Assembly: GCF_000471905.2 (NCBI RefSeq)
Contig: NW_006495906.1
Span: 2,483,702-2,547,701, forward strand
Source of the DNA: Amborella trichopoda
Taxonomy: Eukaryota > Streptophyta > Magnoliopsida > Amborellales > Amborellaceae
Length of the DNA stretch: 64,000 nucleotides
Direction of reading: 5' to 3'
Part shown: positions 22,408-34,439 of the stretch, one piece after another
How the letters are laid out: each line of letters begins with the position of its first letter
Position numbering within the stretch: position 1 is the first letter of the stretch
Translations under genes and position numbers: made by a program
Notes under the pieces: model-generated
Databases searched by the model: none
The model's input: only the letters and a program-made list of their open reading frames with translations
What the model was told of the DNA's origin: nothing

Positions 22408-25329
22408 TGTCACGACCCTGCTCCCGTCTACCTAACCTTCACAATGGAAGGCGACCGGGCGCGGGTTCGTGATCCCAATATAACGTTTATCACCCAGATG
22501 GGGGTAAATTTAACGCCTCTATACGGTAATCAACAAACCAACGAAATGAACAGGGCAATAAATTAAAACTTAACAAGCACATTCCTGAGAAAGGTATTAC
22601 ATTATATTATAGTTCAATAGGTGATACAATCAAGTTCAAGGCTCCAAGGAACATAATTAAAAAGTCTCTAAGAACAATCTAAGCAAGGCTGAGGGTCCAA
22701 AACCTACAAGGTTATCTAGCTTCTTCAAAAAGTAGCTGCTTCAGTCTTCAGCTGCGGTCCACACCTCTGACTTGTAACCTGCTACTTTCAATCTACAGGG
22801 AAAAAAAGTTATTGAATGAGCTTTGAAGCTCAGTAAGCAGATCTAGTGTTACGCATGGGTATTAACCATACCTAGGTACAAAGAATAGTGTCATTAATCA
22901 TCATTTGTAATAGTGCAGTAGTCAAGCATATTGGTTATCGAATCAATGCAGCCGTTATAACAAGATATCTAATATAAAAGTGCATTCAACATAAGCAACA
23001 TCAGGTAGGCAATATAGGAGAAATCATAATTCCAATGTATACATCTCATACTCACTCCCTAATTCACCTACCCCTGCTAGTAGAAACCCTATCCATAAGA
23101 CTAAGTCAATCCCATTGCTTAGGGCTTCTACCATCCCACAGAAGGGAGGGTGATGACAAGCAGGGAAATCTGCATCGTAATACCCTCAACTCACGCACAC
23201 GATCCCCAGCGTGCATTGGGGATCGATAGACCATCACCTTGCAAGGCATCAAATCAAATCTCATATCTCACATTATGGATCATAGAGAGCGACCATCTTT
23301 TCTCCCCTAGCTTGTTCCTGTCATTATGCAGGCTAGGGAATACGTCGGCATCACTATCTCGAAGAACCTAGCTCCACTACCGATAGGCTCAAGCCCCACT
23401 GTGTAGCGGCTAGTGTTCTCATTATTAAGCCCAATATCCACTATCAAAGGCCTCTAGTCCCAATGCAGAGTGGTCAGCATTATCATTAGTATAACAGCAC
23501 AGTATCCACTACCAATGGGCTCTAGTTCACTACATAGTGGTTAGCATTTGCATCAGTAAAATAGTACAACTCCCACTACCAATGGGCATGGGTCCCAATG
23601 CGCAGAGGTTATCATTAAGGCCTCATTTCATTCCATTCATACCAGTTAATTCATTTGCCTCATGGCATATACATCACATTCTCATCATAATAGTATCATA
23701 ACAGCCTCGCAATCATCACGGGGCATTTATTTCATGATTCATAGCATCACATTCATACATGAGCATTATCAATGGCATTTTGACCATTATCATGAAGCCT
23801 CCATCATTAATCAATCGTATTAATGTTGCACTGTTTTACTCTTCACCTAACACTTTGTTAAGTGGCATCATTCACATAATCCCATAGCATATACATGGCA
23901 ATTATCATGTGGCATTCACACTCATTCTTGATCATTACATCTTAATGCTTCAATTAACAACTAAGCAAGAAAGTTAGATGTTTCACTTATTGCGAAAATC
24001 AAACTTTATTCACAAGATCAAGATGTGGCCTCAAATGAGCAATAGTGATGAGTAATGATGTGTCGATGCATTTTCAAACATAATTCAACATTTACAGGGA
24101 ATTTCAATAATCTCAAAACATGCAACTTTACGTTCATTCATAGAACTTCATGATAGTGGCAAATTTAGGGCATTTAGGTGTCGTTTACCTAGTCGAGAAT
24201 GCGGCCCAAACAGGTCCATAGTTACTGAAAATTTACAACAACTGTGTCTGTGACATATCTCGCATAAGAAGCCATATCTCTTGATTTTCATGACATTATA
24301 ACATGGTGCAAGAGGCAAACTATGCACATTTTTCGTTGAAACTGATTTGGACCCAAGCGGGCACTATTTGGCTAGTAAAAAGCACCAAGCAACAGCTCTA
24401 ACGTTTGCTGGAAATTCTATGTGTCATCGTCGTGTTACTTACCCATGAATCAAATTAAATCTCAATGAATAAGCTTGCAAGTTTGGCAAAAAAAGGGTTC
24501 TTTAATTTCCTTAAAATTTACAATTCATTCTCGACCATTTATTCTACTCTATTTCGTTCATCCTCCATTCATTCTTTCCATTGACGATGTTCCATTAAAT
24601 TATAACTAAGCTGAAGAGCATGACACTAAACCCACTTACTTGTTCATGGTGCTCCCCACTCCCTTCACGTAGTCGCCTTCGTTCCAAAGGCCTCCTCACG
24701 ACAATAGCAGTCCCACGGCTATGGTGCAGGCACAAGCACGGCGATGGGTAGAGGGCGTTATTTAAAGACATCGGGGTTGGTGAGAGTTGGTGGGAATTGG
24801 TGAAGCTTACTGTGGCTGACATCGCGGTAGGTGGGGAAGAAAACTATAGCGGGCATTAGCCGCGCAGCGCGTTTCTGACAAAAGCGACGCGGCACTGATG
24901 CTATCGGCCATCGTCCAACGCTTAACGCGCATGGCAATAGCCTTACGCCTTCCGAGCGGCGATAGCCTTCTTCCTTCCTAGCGGTGATAGCCTGCCTCTC
25001 TTCCTCTTCTCTCTACGGCGTCCTTAATCCAGGCGGCGATAAGCTCCCGGCAACGCTCCAGTCGATGATACCTTGTTTCACGCGCGACGTTAATCTCCTT
25101 TACACGAGGCGATGCTTCTTACAACTTTCACACGGGGCGATACTCCTCGCTCGCACGCGGTGTTACCATTCTTCACTCTTACGTGCGGTGATAGCTTCCA
25201 TGCTATGTCTAAACACTCAAATGACGCTAACCTTTACACTTAGCGTCAGTCGTGCGCTTCCTTTTTTCTCGACTCCCTTCTCTCTCTACTGGCGCGAGTG
25301 GTCTGTGCAATCGAATTGCAGTCCTTACA
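22408..25329 (-). repeat. 3' LTR of the chromovirus, full length
   Basis: About 2.9 kb. The plus strand starts TGTCACGACCC at 22,408 and ends ccttaca at 25,329, next to the polypurine tract. The part 24,115-25,329 matches 29,247-30,419. Short similar blocks (cccactaccaatgggc...gcg.agtggttagc) recur near 23,380-23,610 at about 75-bp spacing as a small internal repeat. Confidence 0.85.
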
Positions 25330-25345
25330 TCATCCCCCTCTTAAA
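25330..25345 (-). promoter_or_regulatory. Polypurine tract of the chromovirus
   Basis: Minus strand TAAGAGGGGGATGA directly precedes the LTR start TGTAAGG. This is the expected second-strand primer position. Confidence 0.85.
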
Positions 25346-25364
25346 AGGGATTTTGTCTGCAAAA

Positions 25365-25530
25365 TCATTGATCAAGGAGGTGGGGGTATTTCTCGTTAAT
25401 TTCATCCTCCCGTTCCCATGTTGATTCTTCCTTTGAGTGATATTGCCATTGCACCTGGACTAGGGGAATTTTTTCATTGCGTAATACTTGCACTCTCCGG
25501 TCGAATAATCTCGATCGATCGTTCAACATA
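25365..25530 (-). pseudogene. Chromodomain at the end of chromovirus pol
   Basis: The last part of pol on the minus strand shows LSEDLTYVERSIEII, then in a shifted frame IPLVQVQWQYHSKEESTWE, ending with a stop at 25,367-25,365. The W..Y.....STWE pattern is the chromodomain core that targets integration to marked chromatin. A frameshift near 25,480 separates the two halves. The stop lies about 20 bp before the polypurine tract, the usual spacing. Confidence 0.8.
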
Positions 25531-25543
25531 AGTTAGGTCTTCA

Positions 25544-26690
25544 CTAAGCGGGATTGGTTCGTACTCCAAAACATAGGACAGGTCGGGGTTGATATTTCCT
25601 CAACAAGGATACATGGAAGACATTATGGAGGTTGACCAAATCAGGTGGCAGGGCAAGTCGGTATGCCACGCTCCCAATCCTTTCCAGAATCTCAAAAGGC
25701 CCAATGAATCGTGGTCTTAATTTCCCTTTCTTACCAAATCTCGTAACACCCTTGGTTGGCGATACCTTCGGGAAGATCCGGTCTCCTACCTCAAACTCGA
25801 GGTCTCTCATACGATTATCAGCGTAACTCTTTTGCAGACTTTGGGCTGCCTTGAGTCGTTCTCTAATTAAGAAGATCCTTTTAGAGGTTAGCTGAACTAT
25901 TTCGGGCCCTAATCATTTCCTTTTGCCTACTTCTTCCCAGCAAATGGGCGATCTGCACTTCCTCCCATACAGGGCCTCATAAAGTGCCATCTGGCTACTA
26001 GCCTGAAAGCTATTGTTGTAAGCAAACTCTAGCAGGGGTAGATGGTCTTCCCAGCTTCCTCTAAAATCAGTTACACATGCTCTCAACATGTCTTTCAAAG
26101 TTTTGATGGTTCTTTCTAACTGCCCATCTGTTTGGGGGTGAAAGGCGGTGTTAAAAGTAAGCTCGATCCCAAGGGTTGATTGTTGACTTGCTCAAAACCT
26201 AGAAGTGAACCTGGGGTCTCTGTCTGATACAATGCTGATAGGAATCCCATGAAGTTTCATAATTCCTCTGATGTATAGATGAGCCAACTTATCCAATGTA
26301 TAGGTTGTGTGAACTGGTAAGAAGTGAGCAACCTTAGTCAGTTGGTCCACCACGACCCAATTACTATCATGCCCTGCACTAGATCTTGGTAACCTAGAGA
26401 CAAAATCCATTGCGATGCGTTCCGATTTCCATTCTAGAATGGGCAAGGGCTGTAATAATCCAGCAGTTTTCTGATGTTCGACCTTCACTTGTTGGCACGT
26501 GAGACATTTAGCCACAAACTGCGCCACGTCTCGCTTCATGTTGTTCCACCATAATGCTCTTTTCAAATCTTGGTACATCTTCGTACCCCCAGGATGTATC
26601 GCGTAACGAGAGTTGTGTGCTTCCTTTAGAATGGCTCTTTTTACACTTTCATCATTGGGAACACATGCTCGACCCTTAAACCTTAACAAC
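25544..26690 (-). pseudogene. Chromovirus integrase
   Basis: Minus-strand integrase in three open pieces (26,689-26,192; 26,098-25,913; 25,810-25,544). The first has the HHCC zinc finger (H...H near 26,610-26,590, CLTC near 26,500) and catalytic Asp residues in AMDFV near 26,405 and in SDRDPRFTS near 26,210. The Glu block, with QLERTIKTL, lies near 26,125-26,095 after a stop. The last piece holds the GPFEIL...YRLALP module typical of chromovirus integrase C-termini. Stops near 26,190 and 25,912 break it. Confidence 0.88.
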
Positions 26691-26699
26691 AGTCCATCG

Positions 26700-27427
26700 T
26701 TGTCTACAAAAAAATCCTCTTTTCATTTTTGTTCTTCGAAGATTTTCATCAGGTGGGGATCTTCTTTCTGAGCCGCTCGGACTTGTTGGAAGAGTTGGCT
26801 TTCCACCCTTAAACATGACAGTACTTCCCTCCCTTCACCGAGAGGTTGAGATGTCTGTCATTCCACTACATCCTCCAACAACTTCATTTCTTGCACCATC
26901 AATTGTGCCACGGAGACCACGATTTTCTGCCTTAAGGCATCAGCTACTATATTAGTCTTACTTGGATGGTATTCGATTGTGCAATCATAGTCATGTAATA
27001 GGTCCATCCATTTAATAGGTCCATCCATCTTCTTTGTCTCATGTTCAACTCTTTCCGAGAAAACAGATACTTGAGGCTCTTGTGGTCCGTGAACACCTTA
27101 AACTGGGCTCCATAGAGGTAGTGCCTCCAGATTGTTTAGTGCAAATACTACTGCCGCGACTTCCAAATCGTGAGTAGGGTAGTTTTGCTCGTGTGGCTTT
27201 AATTGCCTGGAGGCATAAGCAATAACCTTACCCCTCTGCATTACTACACTCCCGAGCCCTTTATGAGATGCATCAGTATAAATCACGAAGTCTTCATTTC
27301 CTTCAGGCAATGCTAAGATCGGGATGGTGGTCAGTCTCTTTTTAAGTTCTTGAAAACTTCTCTCACAACCTTCTAACCATATGAATTTTACGTTTTTCTG
27401 GGTCAGCCTAGTTAGGGGAAGCGCCAT
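26700..27427 (-). pseudogene. Chromovirus RNase H
   Basis: The minus-strand stretch 27,427-27,098 contains [20 protein letters not shown] (first catalytic Asp in TDAS), [20 protein letters not shown] and [10 protein letters not shown]. The next part, in a shifted frame to about 26,940, has the [13 protein letters not shown] block with the last Asp. This is the family's RNase H, which removes genomic RNA from the hybrid. One frameshift and scattered stops are present. Confidence 0.87.
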
Positions 27428-27429
27428 TT

Positions 27430-28405
27430 TTTAGAATCCCTCTACAAAGCGCCTGTAGTATCTGGCTAACCCCGAGAAACTACGAACTTCTGTCACATTT
27501 GCTGGCCTCTCCCATCGAAGTACAGCTTCAACCTTGGAGGGGTCGACCACTATCCCATCCTGGGAAATAATGTGACCCAGGAAGGTTACGTTGGAAAGCA
27601 AAAACTCACTTTTACTAAATGTCACTTTTACTAAATGTGGCATACAAATTTTCTAACTTTAAAGTTTGCAAAACGGATTTTAAATGTTGCTCATGTAACT
27701 TCCATCTTTTTTAGTATACTAGACTATCATCGATAAAGACCACCACAAAGTTATCTAGAAAATGTCGGAACACCCTATTCATTAGATCCATGAATGCAGT
27801 AAGGGCATGGTTAATCCGAATGGCATCACAAGGAACTCGTAATGACCGTATCGAGTTCTGAAAGTAGTCTTTGGGATGTCTCCTTCCTTCACCCTTAGTT
27901 GGTGATATCCTGATCAGCGATTGATCTTAGAAAATACTTGGGTTCTCTAGAGTTGATCAAAGAGATTATCAATTCTGGGTAAAGGGTACTTATTCTTCAC
28001 CACCACTTTATTCAACTTCCTATAGTCAATACGCAGCCTCAGGGACCCATCCTTCTTCTTCACAAATAGAATTGGCACACCCTAGGGGGACATGCTTGGT
28101 CGGATGAACCCCTTATTCAACAATTCATGTAGCTGCTCTTTCAACTCCTTCAACTCTACTGGAGCCATTCTATACGGGGCTTTGGAGATGGGTGCAGTGC
28201 ATGGGGCTACATCTATCTCAAAGTTGATTTCTCTTACTGGAGGCAGGGATGACAACTCTTCGGGGACTACATCAGGGTACTCTTTTACCACTGGTATTCC
28301 TTCTAGTTCGGACATAACACTCCGATTCTCTACTACATAGGCCAGATACCCTACACATCTTTTAGCTAAAAGGTGAGAGGCTAGGAGGGCAGAGATAAAA
28401 TGCAA
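27430..28405 (-). pseudogene. Chromovirus reverse transcriptase
   Basis: Blocks in order on the minus strand are the PYRMAPVELKELKEQL entry (28,180-28,130), [13 protein letters not shown] near 28,080-28,040 and [10 protein letters not shown] near 28,035. The palm block and catalytic FIDD (27,737-27,726) follow, where most family members have Y/F-[IV]-[10 protein letters not shown] lies near 27,580 and [12 protein letters not shown] near 27,490-27,450. Stops at about 28,084, 27,930 and 27,790-27,700 interrupt it. Confidence 0.88.
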
Positions 28406-28438
28406 AGGAGAAGTATCTTTAATGCCCTCAAAGTGTAA

Positions 28439-28760
28439 TTATGTTTGATTAGGACGTTTAAAGGTCACTGTCTTCTTATGAAAGTCGACGGTGGCACGGT
28501 GCGTAAACAAACAATCTATGCCCAGGATGACATCAAAGTCTTGAATATCTAGGTGAATTAGAACTACTGGCAGATCACAACCATCAATTGAAACCTCAAA
28601 CTGCTTATACACTCTATCTGACTCCATAGAGCCTCCCATTCGTGTGCATACCGCTAGGGTGTAGTTAAGGTGTGCAGGTACAGCATTCAAATGGCAAGCA
28701 AAATGGGGTGCAACAAACGAGCGAGAAGATCTAGGGTCAATTAAGGCTCTAGCTTTAGCA
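28439..28760 (-). pseudogene. Chromovirus aspartic protease
   Basis: The minus strand gives ALIDPRSSRSFVAPHFA near 28,747-28,697, the family's LIDPGSTHSF-type active-site region with the Asp kept. DVILGIDCLFTHRATVDF follows at about 28,540-28,487. The protease processes the polyprotein. A stop after the terminal NQT at 28,439 separates it from RT. Confidence 0.8.
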
Positions 28761-28859
28761 TCACAAATTGAGAGCGTACCGCGGATTGTTGAGGTGGACG
28801 CCTTGGCCTCTTACTCTGTGAGGGCAAACACTGTCCTTGAGTCTTTGGGTGATCCTCAG

Positions 28860-29246
28860 TCTTCATCATAGGGCAGTCACTAGCTCAGTGACCCGGCTTG
28901 CCGCATCTTAGGCACACATTCTTCTTCCGGTAACAATCTTCGGCGATGTGGCTGTCCTTCCCACAGTAAGTACAAACCGAGCGTCGATCATTGCTCGTGC
29001 CACCCGAAGAATTCCTCTGGGTTCTTAAGTTTAACTGATATGGCCTCCTTCTCACTTCTCTTCTTGGAACTTGCTGAGGTGTCTTCCTGAGCCTCCCCAA
29101 TGATGCAGCCTTCATTCTTCCTTCCTTCCTCAATCAGTGGTCCTCACAGTCTCTTTCGATCTTCGAGGCGAAGTCTACAATCGGAGCGTATGACTTTAAG
29201 TTGGTCAAAATCACTCTACCCCTTATGTTCGGCTGTAGGCTCCTTT
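28860..29246 (-). pseudogene. Chromovirus gag C-terminal part with two zinc knuckles
   Basis: The minus strand has CTYCGKDSHIAEDC (about 28,975-28,932) and CLRCGKPGH..SDC (28,911-28,870), both CX2CX4HX4C knuckles, preceded by an Arg/Lys-rich segment. The N-terminal side reads LQPNIRGRVILTNLKSYAPI near 29,235-29,175 and stops abruptly at about 29,246, where truncated LTR sequence starts. The capsid core is deleted. Confidence 0.82.
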
Positions 29247-30419
29247 CAAACATGCAACTTTATGTTCATTCACAAAACTTCACGACCGTGGAAAATTTGG
29301 GGTATTTAGGCATCGTTTACCTGGTCGAGAATGCGGCCCAAACAGGTTCATAGTTGCTGGAAATTTACAGCAACTGTGGTAGACAGATCTCGCATAAGGG
29401 GCCATATCTCTTGATTTTCATGATATTATAACATGTTGCAAGAGGCAAACTATGCACATTTTTCATTGAAACTGATTTGGGCTCAAGAGGGCACCGTTTG
29501 GCTAGGTAAAAGCACCGAGCAACAGCCCTAACGTTTGCTGGAAATTATATGTATCATCGTCGTGTTACTTACTTATGAATTAACTTAAATCTCAATGAAT
29601 AATCTTGCAAGTTTAGCAAGAAAAAGGGCTCTTTAATTTCCCTAAAATTTACAATTCATTCTCAACCATTTATTCTACTCTATTTCGTTCATTCTCCATT
29701 TATTCTTTTAATTAACGATGTTCCATTAAATTCTAACTAAGCTGAAGAGCATAACACTAAACCCACTTACTTGCTCACGGTGCTCCGCACTTCCTTCACA
29801 CAGTGAGGCCTCCTCATGGCGATAGCACTCCCACGGCTATGGTGCAGGCATGCGCACGGTGATGGGTAGAGGTGCTATTTAAAGACGTGGGGGTAGGTGA
29901 GGGTTGGTGGGAGTTGATAAAGCTTACTGTGGCTGATGTCGCCGTAGGTGTGGAAGAAAAATGTAGTGGGAGTCAGCCGCGCAGCACGTTTCTGACAAAA
30001 GTCACGCAGCGCTAACCCTGTCGGCCATCGTCCAACGCTTAACGCGCGCGGCGATAGCCTTTCGCCTTTTGTGCGGTGATAGCCTTCTACGTTCCGCGAG
30101 GTGATAGCTTGCCTCTCTCCCTCTTCTCTCTACCCCGTCCTTAATCCAGGTGGCGATAAGTTCGCGGCAATGCTCTAGTCGACGATTCCGTGTTTCACGC
30201 ACGGCGTTAATCTCCTTTACGCACGACGATACTCCTCGCTTGCACTCGGTGTTACCATTCTTCACTCTTACGTGCGGCGATAGCTTCCACGCTAAGTCCA
30301 AACACTAGACGGCGCTAACTTTTGCACTTAGCACCGGTCGTGTGCTTCAGTCTTTCTTGACTCCCTTCTCTCTCTCTACTGCCGCAAGTGGTCTATGCAA
30401 TCGAATTGCAGTCCTTATA
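29247..30419 (-). repeat. 5' LTR of the chromovirus, truncated
   Basis: About 1.17 kb matching 24,115-25,329 with many substitutions and small indels (for example the ggcgatagc-rich part near 30,040-30,260). It lacks the LTR portion equivalent to 22,408-24,114. It ends ccttata at 30,419, against ccttaca in the other LTR. Confidence 0.85.
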
Positions 30420-31296
30420 CATGTGATGCAAAAGAGTCGGAGCAGGTACAGTAATACATCCATCACTACACGACGTTCAACTGTTGAGCTTAAACGATGC
30501 AAAAATCACTCCTCGATCGCATGAGCTTAAAATGCACAACCATCTCTATTTTATAAAACCCTTTTTACCACCCCACGGTGGCAAAACCCTCACCTTCCAA
30601 AAACCCAAACATTGGGGCAACCCGGTCATAGAATTTCATAATACTTTCAAAGTATGTAATTTTCAAAACTTTAATTTCTTTGTTTCAAACCATAACCCAG
30701 CATTAGTATTTGTTGCTAAAAACCTCTCCCTAATTATGAATTCCTTTTGAAAACATTTTTAAAAATGAAGGAGTCGGATCAGCCCCAGTAACACTGAACA
30801 AAATGCACAAAATGATACCGGGGTGCAAAAGGTAAAACACCGTGGCAAAGAATACTACACACCCCATACCCCAATAAAATCCAGAAACAAAAAAACAACA
30901 AAACAAAAACAAAAACAGCACCCCAATCCTAAACTATCTCGGCCCTGAAACCTAGGATTACACCCGAGACATGAGGTTGACCACAACCCACTCGATCAGA
31001 ATTTCTCTGCGATTCTCACTTTAATCATATCCACTAATTGCAAAACTTGAACTTTCTCGGAATAATGACACCACGACCTTAGCCGACAAAACGAACAGTG
31101 TAGTGATCGCCTCGACCGATGGGCTAGCTCACCTCCTGATCCCAGAGACCATAGGCTCAAGAGGGCTGAATGTTGTCAACTTATGAGAGACAATAATGTT
31201 TCATACCTCACCACCCAACTCTATATCCTTGACGTCTACTTCTTTATCAGTATGTGTCCCACCATGCGCGCAACACAAGCGAAAAAGAGGGAGAAC
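30420..31296 (+). other. Tat 3' region resuming after the chromovirus, with polypurine tract
   Basis: Non-coding. It continues the 'gcatgagcctaaactg' repeats (30,518) and the cccacggtggcaaaa block (30,572), which resembles cccatggtggaaaaa at 21,896. The last 16 bp, gaaaaagagggagaac (31,281-31,296), are a polypurine tract directly before the 3' LTR. Confidence 0.75.
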
Positions 31297-32776
31297 TATA
31301 GACACCCTGATACTGATCGCGGAACCTATGGAAGACCCAAATACCCTGGGCAAGCTACCTCAGCACTTGAACCAATCACCCCCCCTTCCTGACCTAACTA
31401 TAAACCATCCCTCATGAACCCATATCACTAGACAATGCTCGAAGCATTGAAGAATGCCCCCAAAGAACAAGCAAGGTGGATCAGAACCAAAAATTACCAA
31501 GCTGGAGGCAGCCTGGAAGAAAAATGTCCCAACATCATTACCAATGGCGCCAGTCTCCATTGCCGACTCATGAAGTCTGCCCAACACTCGAACAAACGCA
31601 GTGACATGTGAAAAAAGAAAAAGGCCTGACTCCATTGCTAACGGCACCAGTGTTATTTAAAGCAACGTCATCCCTATAACAATCAAAGATGAATATAGGC
31701 TAGATGTATGGAGTTGTATCACTTATCAGTATGGACTTGTCGACAAGGACTGACATGCCATGTGTCAGTACAGAAAGGCGTGCCAATCTTGGATTCGTTG
31801 AATGAAATGTCACATCAGTCATCAATCGTTACAATGGCGTTTAACAGTCGACAAATACCGACAACACTGGGAATGGCACCGATGAGAGTTGGATGGTGCT
31901 AAAGTTTGATTGGACAGTCGGTTGTACGGAAGAATGCCTAGAAGATGACATGTGGCAATTTCTGTCGAAAAGTTGCTCTGAATGTCTTCAACACCACTTC
32001 CAATGTCATTAGGTCTCTAACCCCGCCCACAATGTTGTACCTAGGCCAGGATCATGTAATCTTGGAGCATTTAATTGCGTTGACTGTAATTAATGCTGAT
32101 TGGGTGCCATTGCCAATGGCACCCAAGTCATTACGAGTGGTGCTAGATTTTGAATGGCCCAAATTACATAAAAAACAACCAACAGTGATCGTGTAACTAA
32201 TCTGCCTATAAATAACGGGTTTCCCCTCAAACAAAAAGGTCGGAATTGAAGTAAATCTTAACCCTATACCTCAAACCTTAAGAGTCTTATTCAATTTAAT
32301 CCCAACCGAAGGTAGTTCGGATACTATGACTTTTCGGGCCCTCTTCTACTTACAGCTTTGACAGGTAAAAACCTGAAGGACCGAGACTAAACGTGCAATT
32401 ATCGACTCTGAACCAATGCCTAGCCTAGGGGCCTGCCCTAAGGTATCATTTTCCTTTTCATTTTGATTTCATTAATGGCATTTACAAGCTTTCTTTATTT
32501 TCATCTATTGTTTTCTTTAGCTTGGTTCTATTTTGAAACTCTTCATTAAAGCCCCCTTTTTTCTCATAAATATTTTGAAAGCCTCTATCGAACTCTAAGG
32601 CTAATGTGTGTGGGAAGCCAGCTTTGCTGGTGATCTAAGTGACAAAGTCTTGTGGTTCGATTCTTGCCCGAAACGCACTTTGATGGGACCATTTTCTCTA
32701 TCAACTCTTTCAACGAGTTTACGCCCGAAACCAAGGCGGGAACCGAGTTCCTTGCCTGCATTTTCAAATATAAACA
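31297..32776 (+). repeat. 3' LTR of the Tat-like element
   Basis: About 1.48 kb, direct repeat of 11,997-13,608. It starts TATAGACACC (first TG decayed to TA) and ends TAAACA. A TATAAATA box lies near 32,208. The right target duplication CTACC follows at 32,777-32,781. Confidence 0.9.
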
Positions 32777-32869
32777 CTACCCCACTCACACCTTAAAAAA
32801 ACTAACTATTAAACTATTTGAAAAAAATGGGTAAAAACATGTCCCCACTGAATTACCAAAAAAAAAAAG

Positions 32870-32968
32870 TTATTAGATATAATTATAAAAAGAAAGAAGA
32901 GTCACATGAAACTAGTGATAATCAGTTTAAAACACATTTGGTTGCAAAAGGCTATAGGTGAGCGCCTA
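32870..32968 (+). pseudogene. Ty1/copia RT fragment, right part of the split copia element
   Basis: Encodes NYKKKEESHETSDNQFKTHL followed by VAKGYR, the WVYKKK...FKARLVAKGY block of copia RT. It directly follows, in domain order, the GCR.. end at 11,915. This shows that the Tat element and about 175 bp of other sequence interrupted the copia RT between these two motifs. The reading ends near 32,968. Confidence 0.75.
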
Positions 32969-34380
32969 TAAGGGTACCTGTGAAAAAAATCAATGGGAAT
33001 CTCTTTTGAAATTCAAACGGAAAGTAGAGTTTTGTTGATAATTTTACCTTGAATTCCTATTTTATAGGATTAGTTTCTTTTTATTTTTAATTTCTTATTT
33101 TTTAGATAATTCCTAATAAGATGTTATCTTTTGGAGTAGCCTATTTAGTTTAAGAGGCATGGCTCAATCGGGATAAGGATAAAATTAAGGTTTTCAAAAG
33201 TTATGGAAAAGTCGATGGCCTCATGTATTTGTCTTGAGGTGTGCTTTTCTCAATGGAAAAAGTTTATATAAAGGCGCAACTTTATAATGTAGAACTATGG
33301 ATGCACCTTAAAAATCCATCGGAAAAGGTAATTTCAATGTTCAAAAACCCTTTGATTGATCATCTCGACATCGAGATGTATGACCATGAAAAATAATGCA
33401 TTTTACAACATATTATCTACACCGTCTATTTTCAAGATTTTCATATGTTTATAAATCTACTTGATTTTAACCATTTTTAAATTTAAAATTTTATAATTAG
33501 GTATAAAAATAGATTTTGAGATAATCCTAAGAACATTTTACATCAAAATTATATACCATCATAAAATTTGAAGGTGCACAACTACAAATGCATCCGTATA
33601 CCAACAGCACCTTTCTCATTAGTTATTTTACAAAGTGATATGCCAGGAAAGAAGGAATCTTAAGTATTTAGAGAGGGAATGTTTTTCTCTTTATATATTG
33701 GTTATTTTGTAGAGAGTGAAAGTGCAAGAAAAAGAAAGAATATCGGGTGTTTAGAAGGAGAATCATAGAAAGAAAAAAACTTAGTGGAAGATTGAGTTTT
33801 GAGTATCTTGATCTATTAAGTGCCTCATAATTTATTTCTTTCAATTAATGAAAATCCATCGATCATCTTTGCATGTACATGCAACTTATAATGATCCATG
33901 TAAAATCCGAAGTTTTTTTTGCATTATTTATTTCCTGATTTATTTTTTTGTGTTTATTGCTTGCTTGATGCAAGCTCTATTTTTCTACCTTCTCTTCTAT
34001 TATAACGACATTCCATCAAAGTACAGGATACCAGCCAAATTCCTGCTAAATTTTCCTGTCACTGACTATATCACTATTCTCTCATTAAAAATTAGTTTTT
34101 GAAGAATTAAATTCTCTCCCTTTTTTTTCGTTTGTGGATAAGTATGAAAAATAAAATCCAGTAAAACTTGTTTGTCCCACGCTAAAATATCACAGGAATC
34201 TGAATCCTCCAACACTAGCTCAAAAATCCATAAAAATCAAACATTGAACACGCTATTGACTTTTTTAGAATATATTATGAAAGATTAAGAGTCACAAACA
34301 ACAGGGGATGCAATGCATACATTCTTTTGACAATCTCAAATGCCCAATTTGGGGGGCCAACAACTCTTTCTCACAACAAA
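32969..34380. other. AT-rich, no gene recognised
   Basis: AT-rich DNA. The part 33,590-33,850 (ctctttatatattgg, then 'aattaatgaaaa') looks like the promoter and leader side of a copia LTR in plus orientation, and may belong to the split copia element. No partner LTR was found. Only short frames occur. Confidence 0.4.
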
Positions 34381-34439
34381 ATCTTAAAAGCCGAATTTAC
34401 GTGTCCTAAAATTCAATCCAATATGAAGGCATTTAATAA

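Larger units (their letters stand above)
22408..30419 (-). mobile_element. Ty3/gypsy chromovirus (Tekay/Del-like), nested in the Tat element
   Basis: Minus-strand element of about 8.0 kb. The 3' LTR is 22,408-25,329, with the polypurine tract at 25,330-25,345. Pol and gag run from 25,365 up to about 29,240, and the 5' LTR is partial (29,247-30,419). Flanks CCTGT (22,403-22,407) and CATGT (30,420-30,424) are a 4-of-5 target duplication. On the sense strand the LTR starts TGTAAGGACTGC and ends GGGTCGTGACA. A C-terminal chromodomain and zinc-knuckle gag support the Tekay/Del clade. A deletion removed the 3' half of the 5' LTR, the primer site and the N-terminal gag. Confidence 0.88.
11997..32776 (+). 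mobile_element. Ty3/gypsy Tat-like retrotransposon, complete ends, with nested chromovirus
   Basis: An element with two direct LTRs (11,997-13,608 and 31,297-32,776), a primer site at 13,612, pol domains in the order RT, RNase H, second RNase H and integrase from 16,110 to 19,272, and a polypurine tract at 31,281-31,296. It is flanked by a perfect 5-bp duplication CTACC (11,992-11,996 and 32,777-32,781). Removing the 8-kb chromovirus at 22,408-30,419 leaves about 12.8 kb. The LTRs start TGTAGAC / TATAGAC and end TAAACA. Many indels between the LTRs indicate an old insertion. It sits in the RT of a copia element, so it is younger than that copy. Confidence 0.88.
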
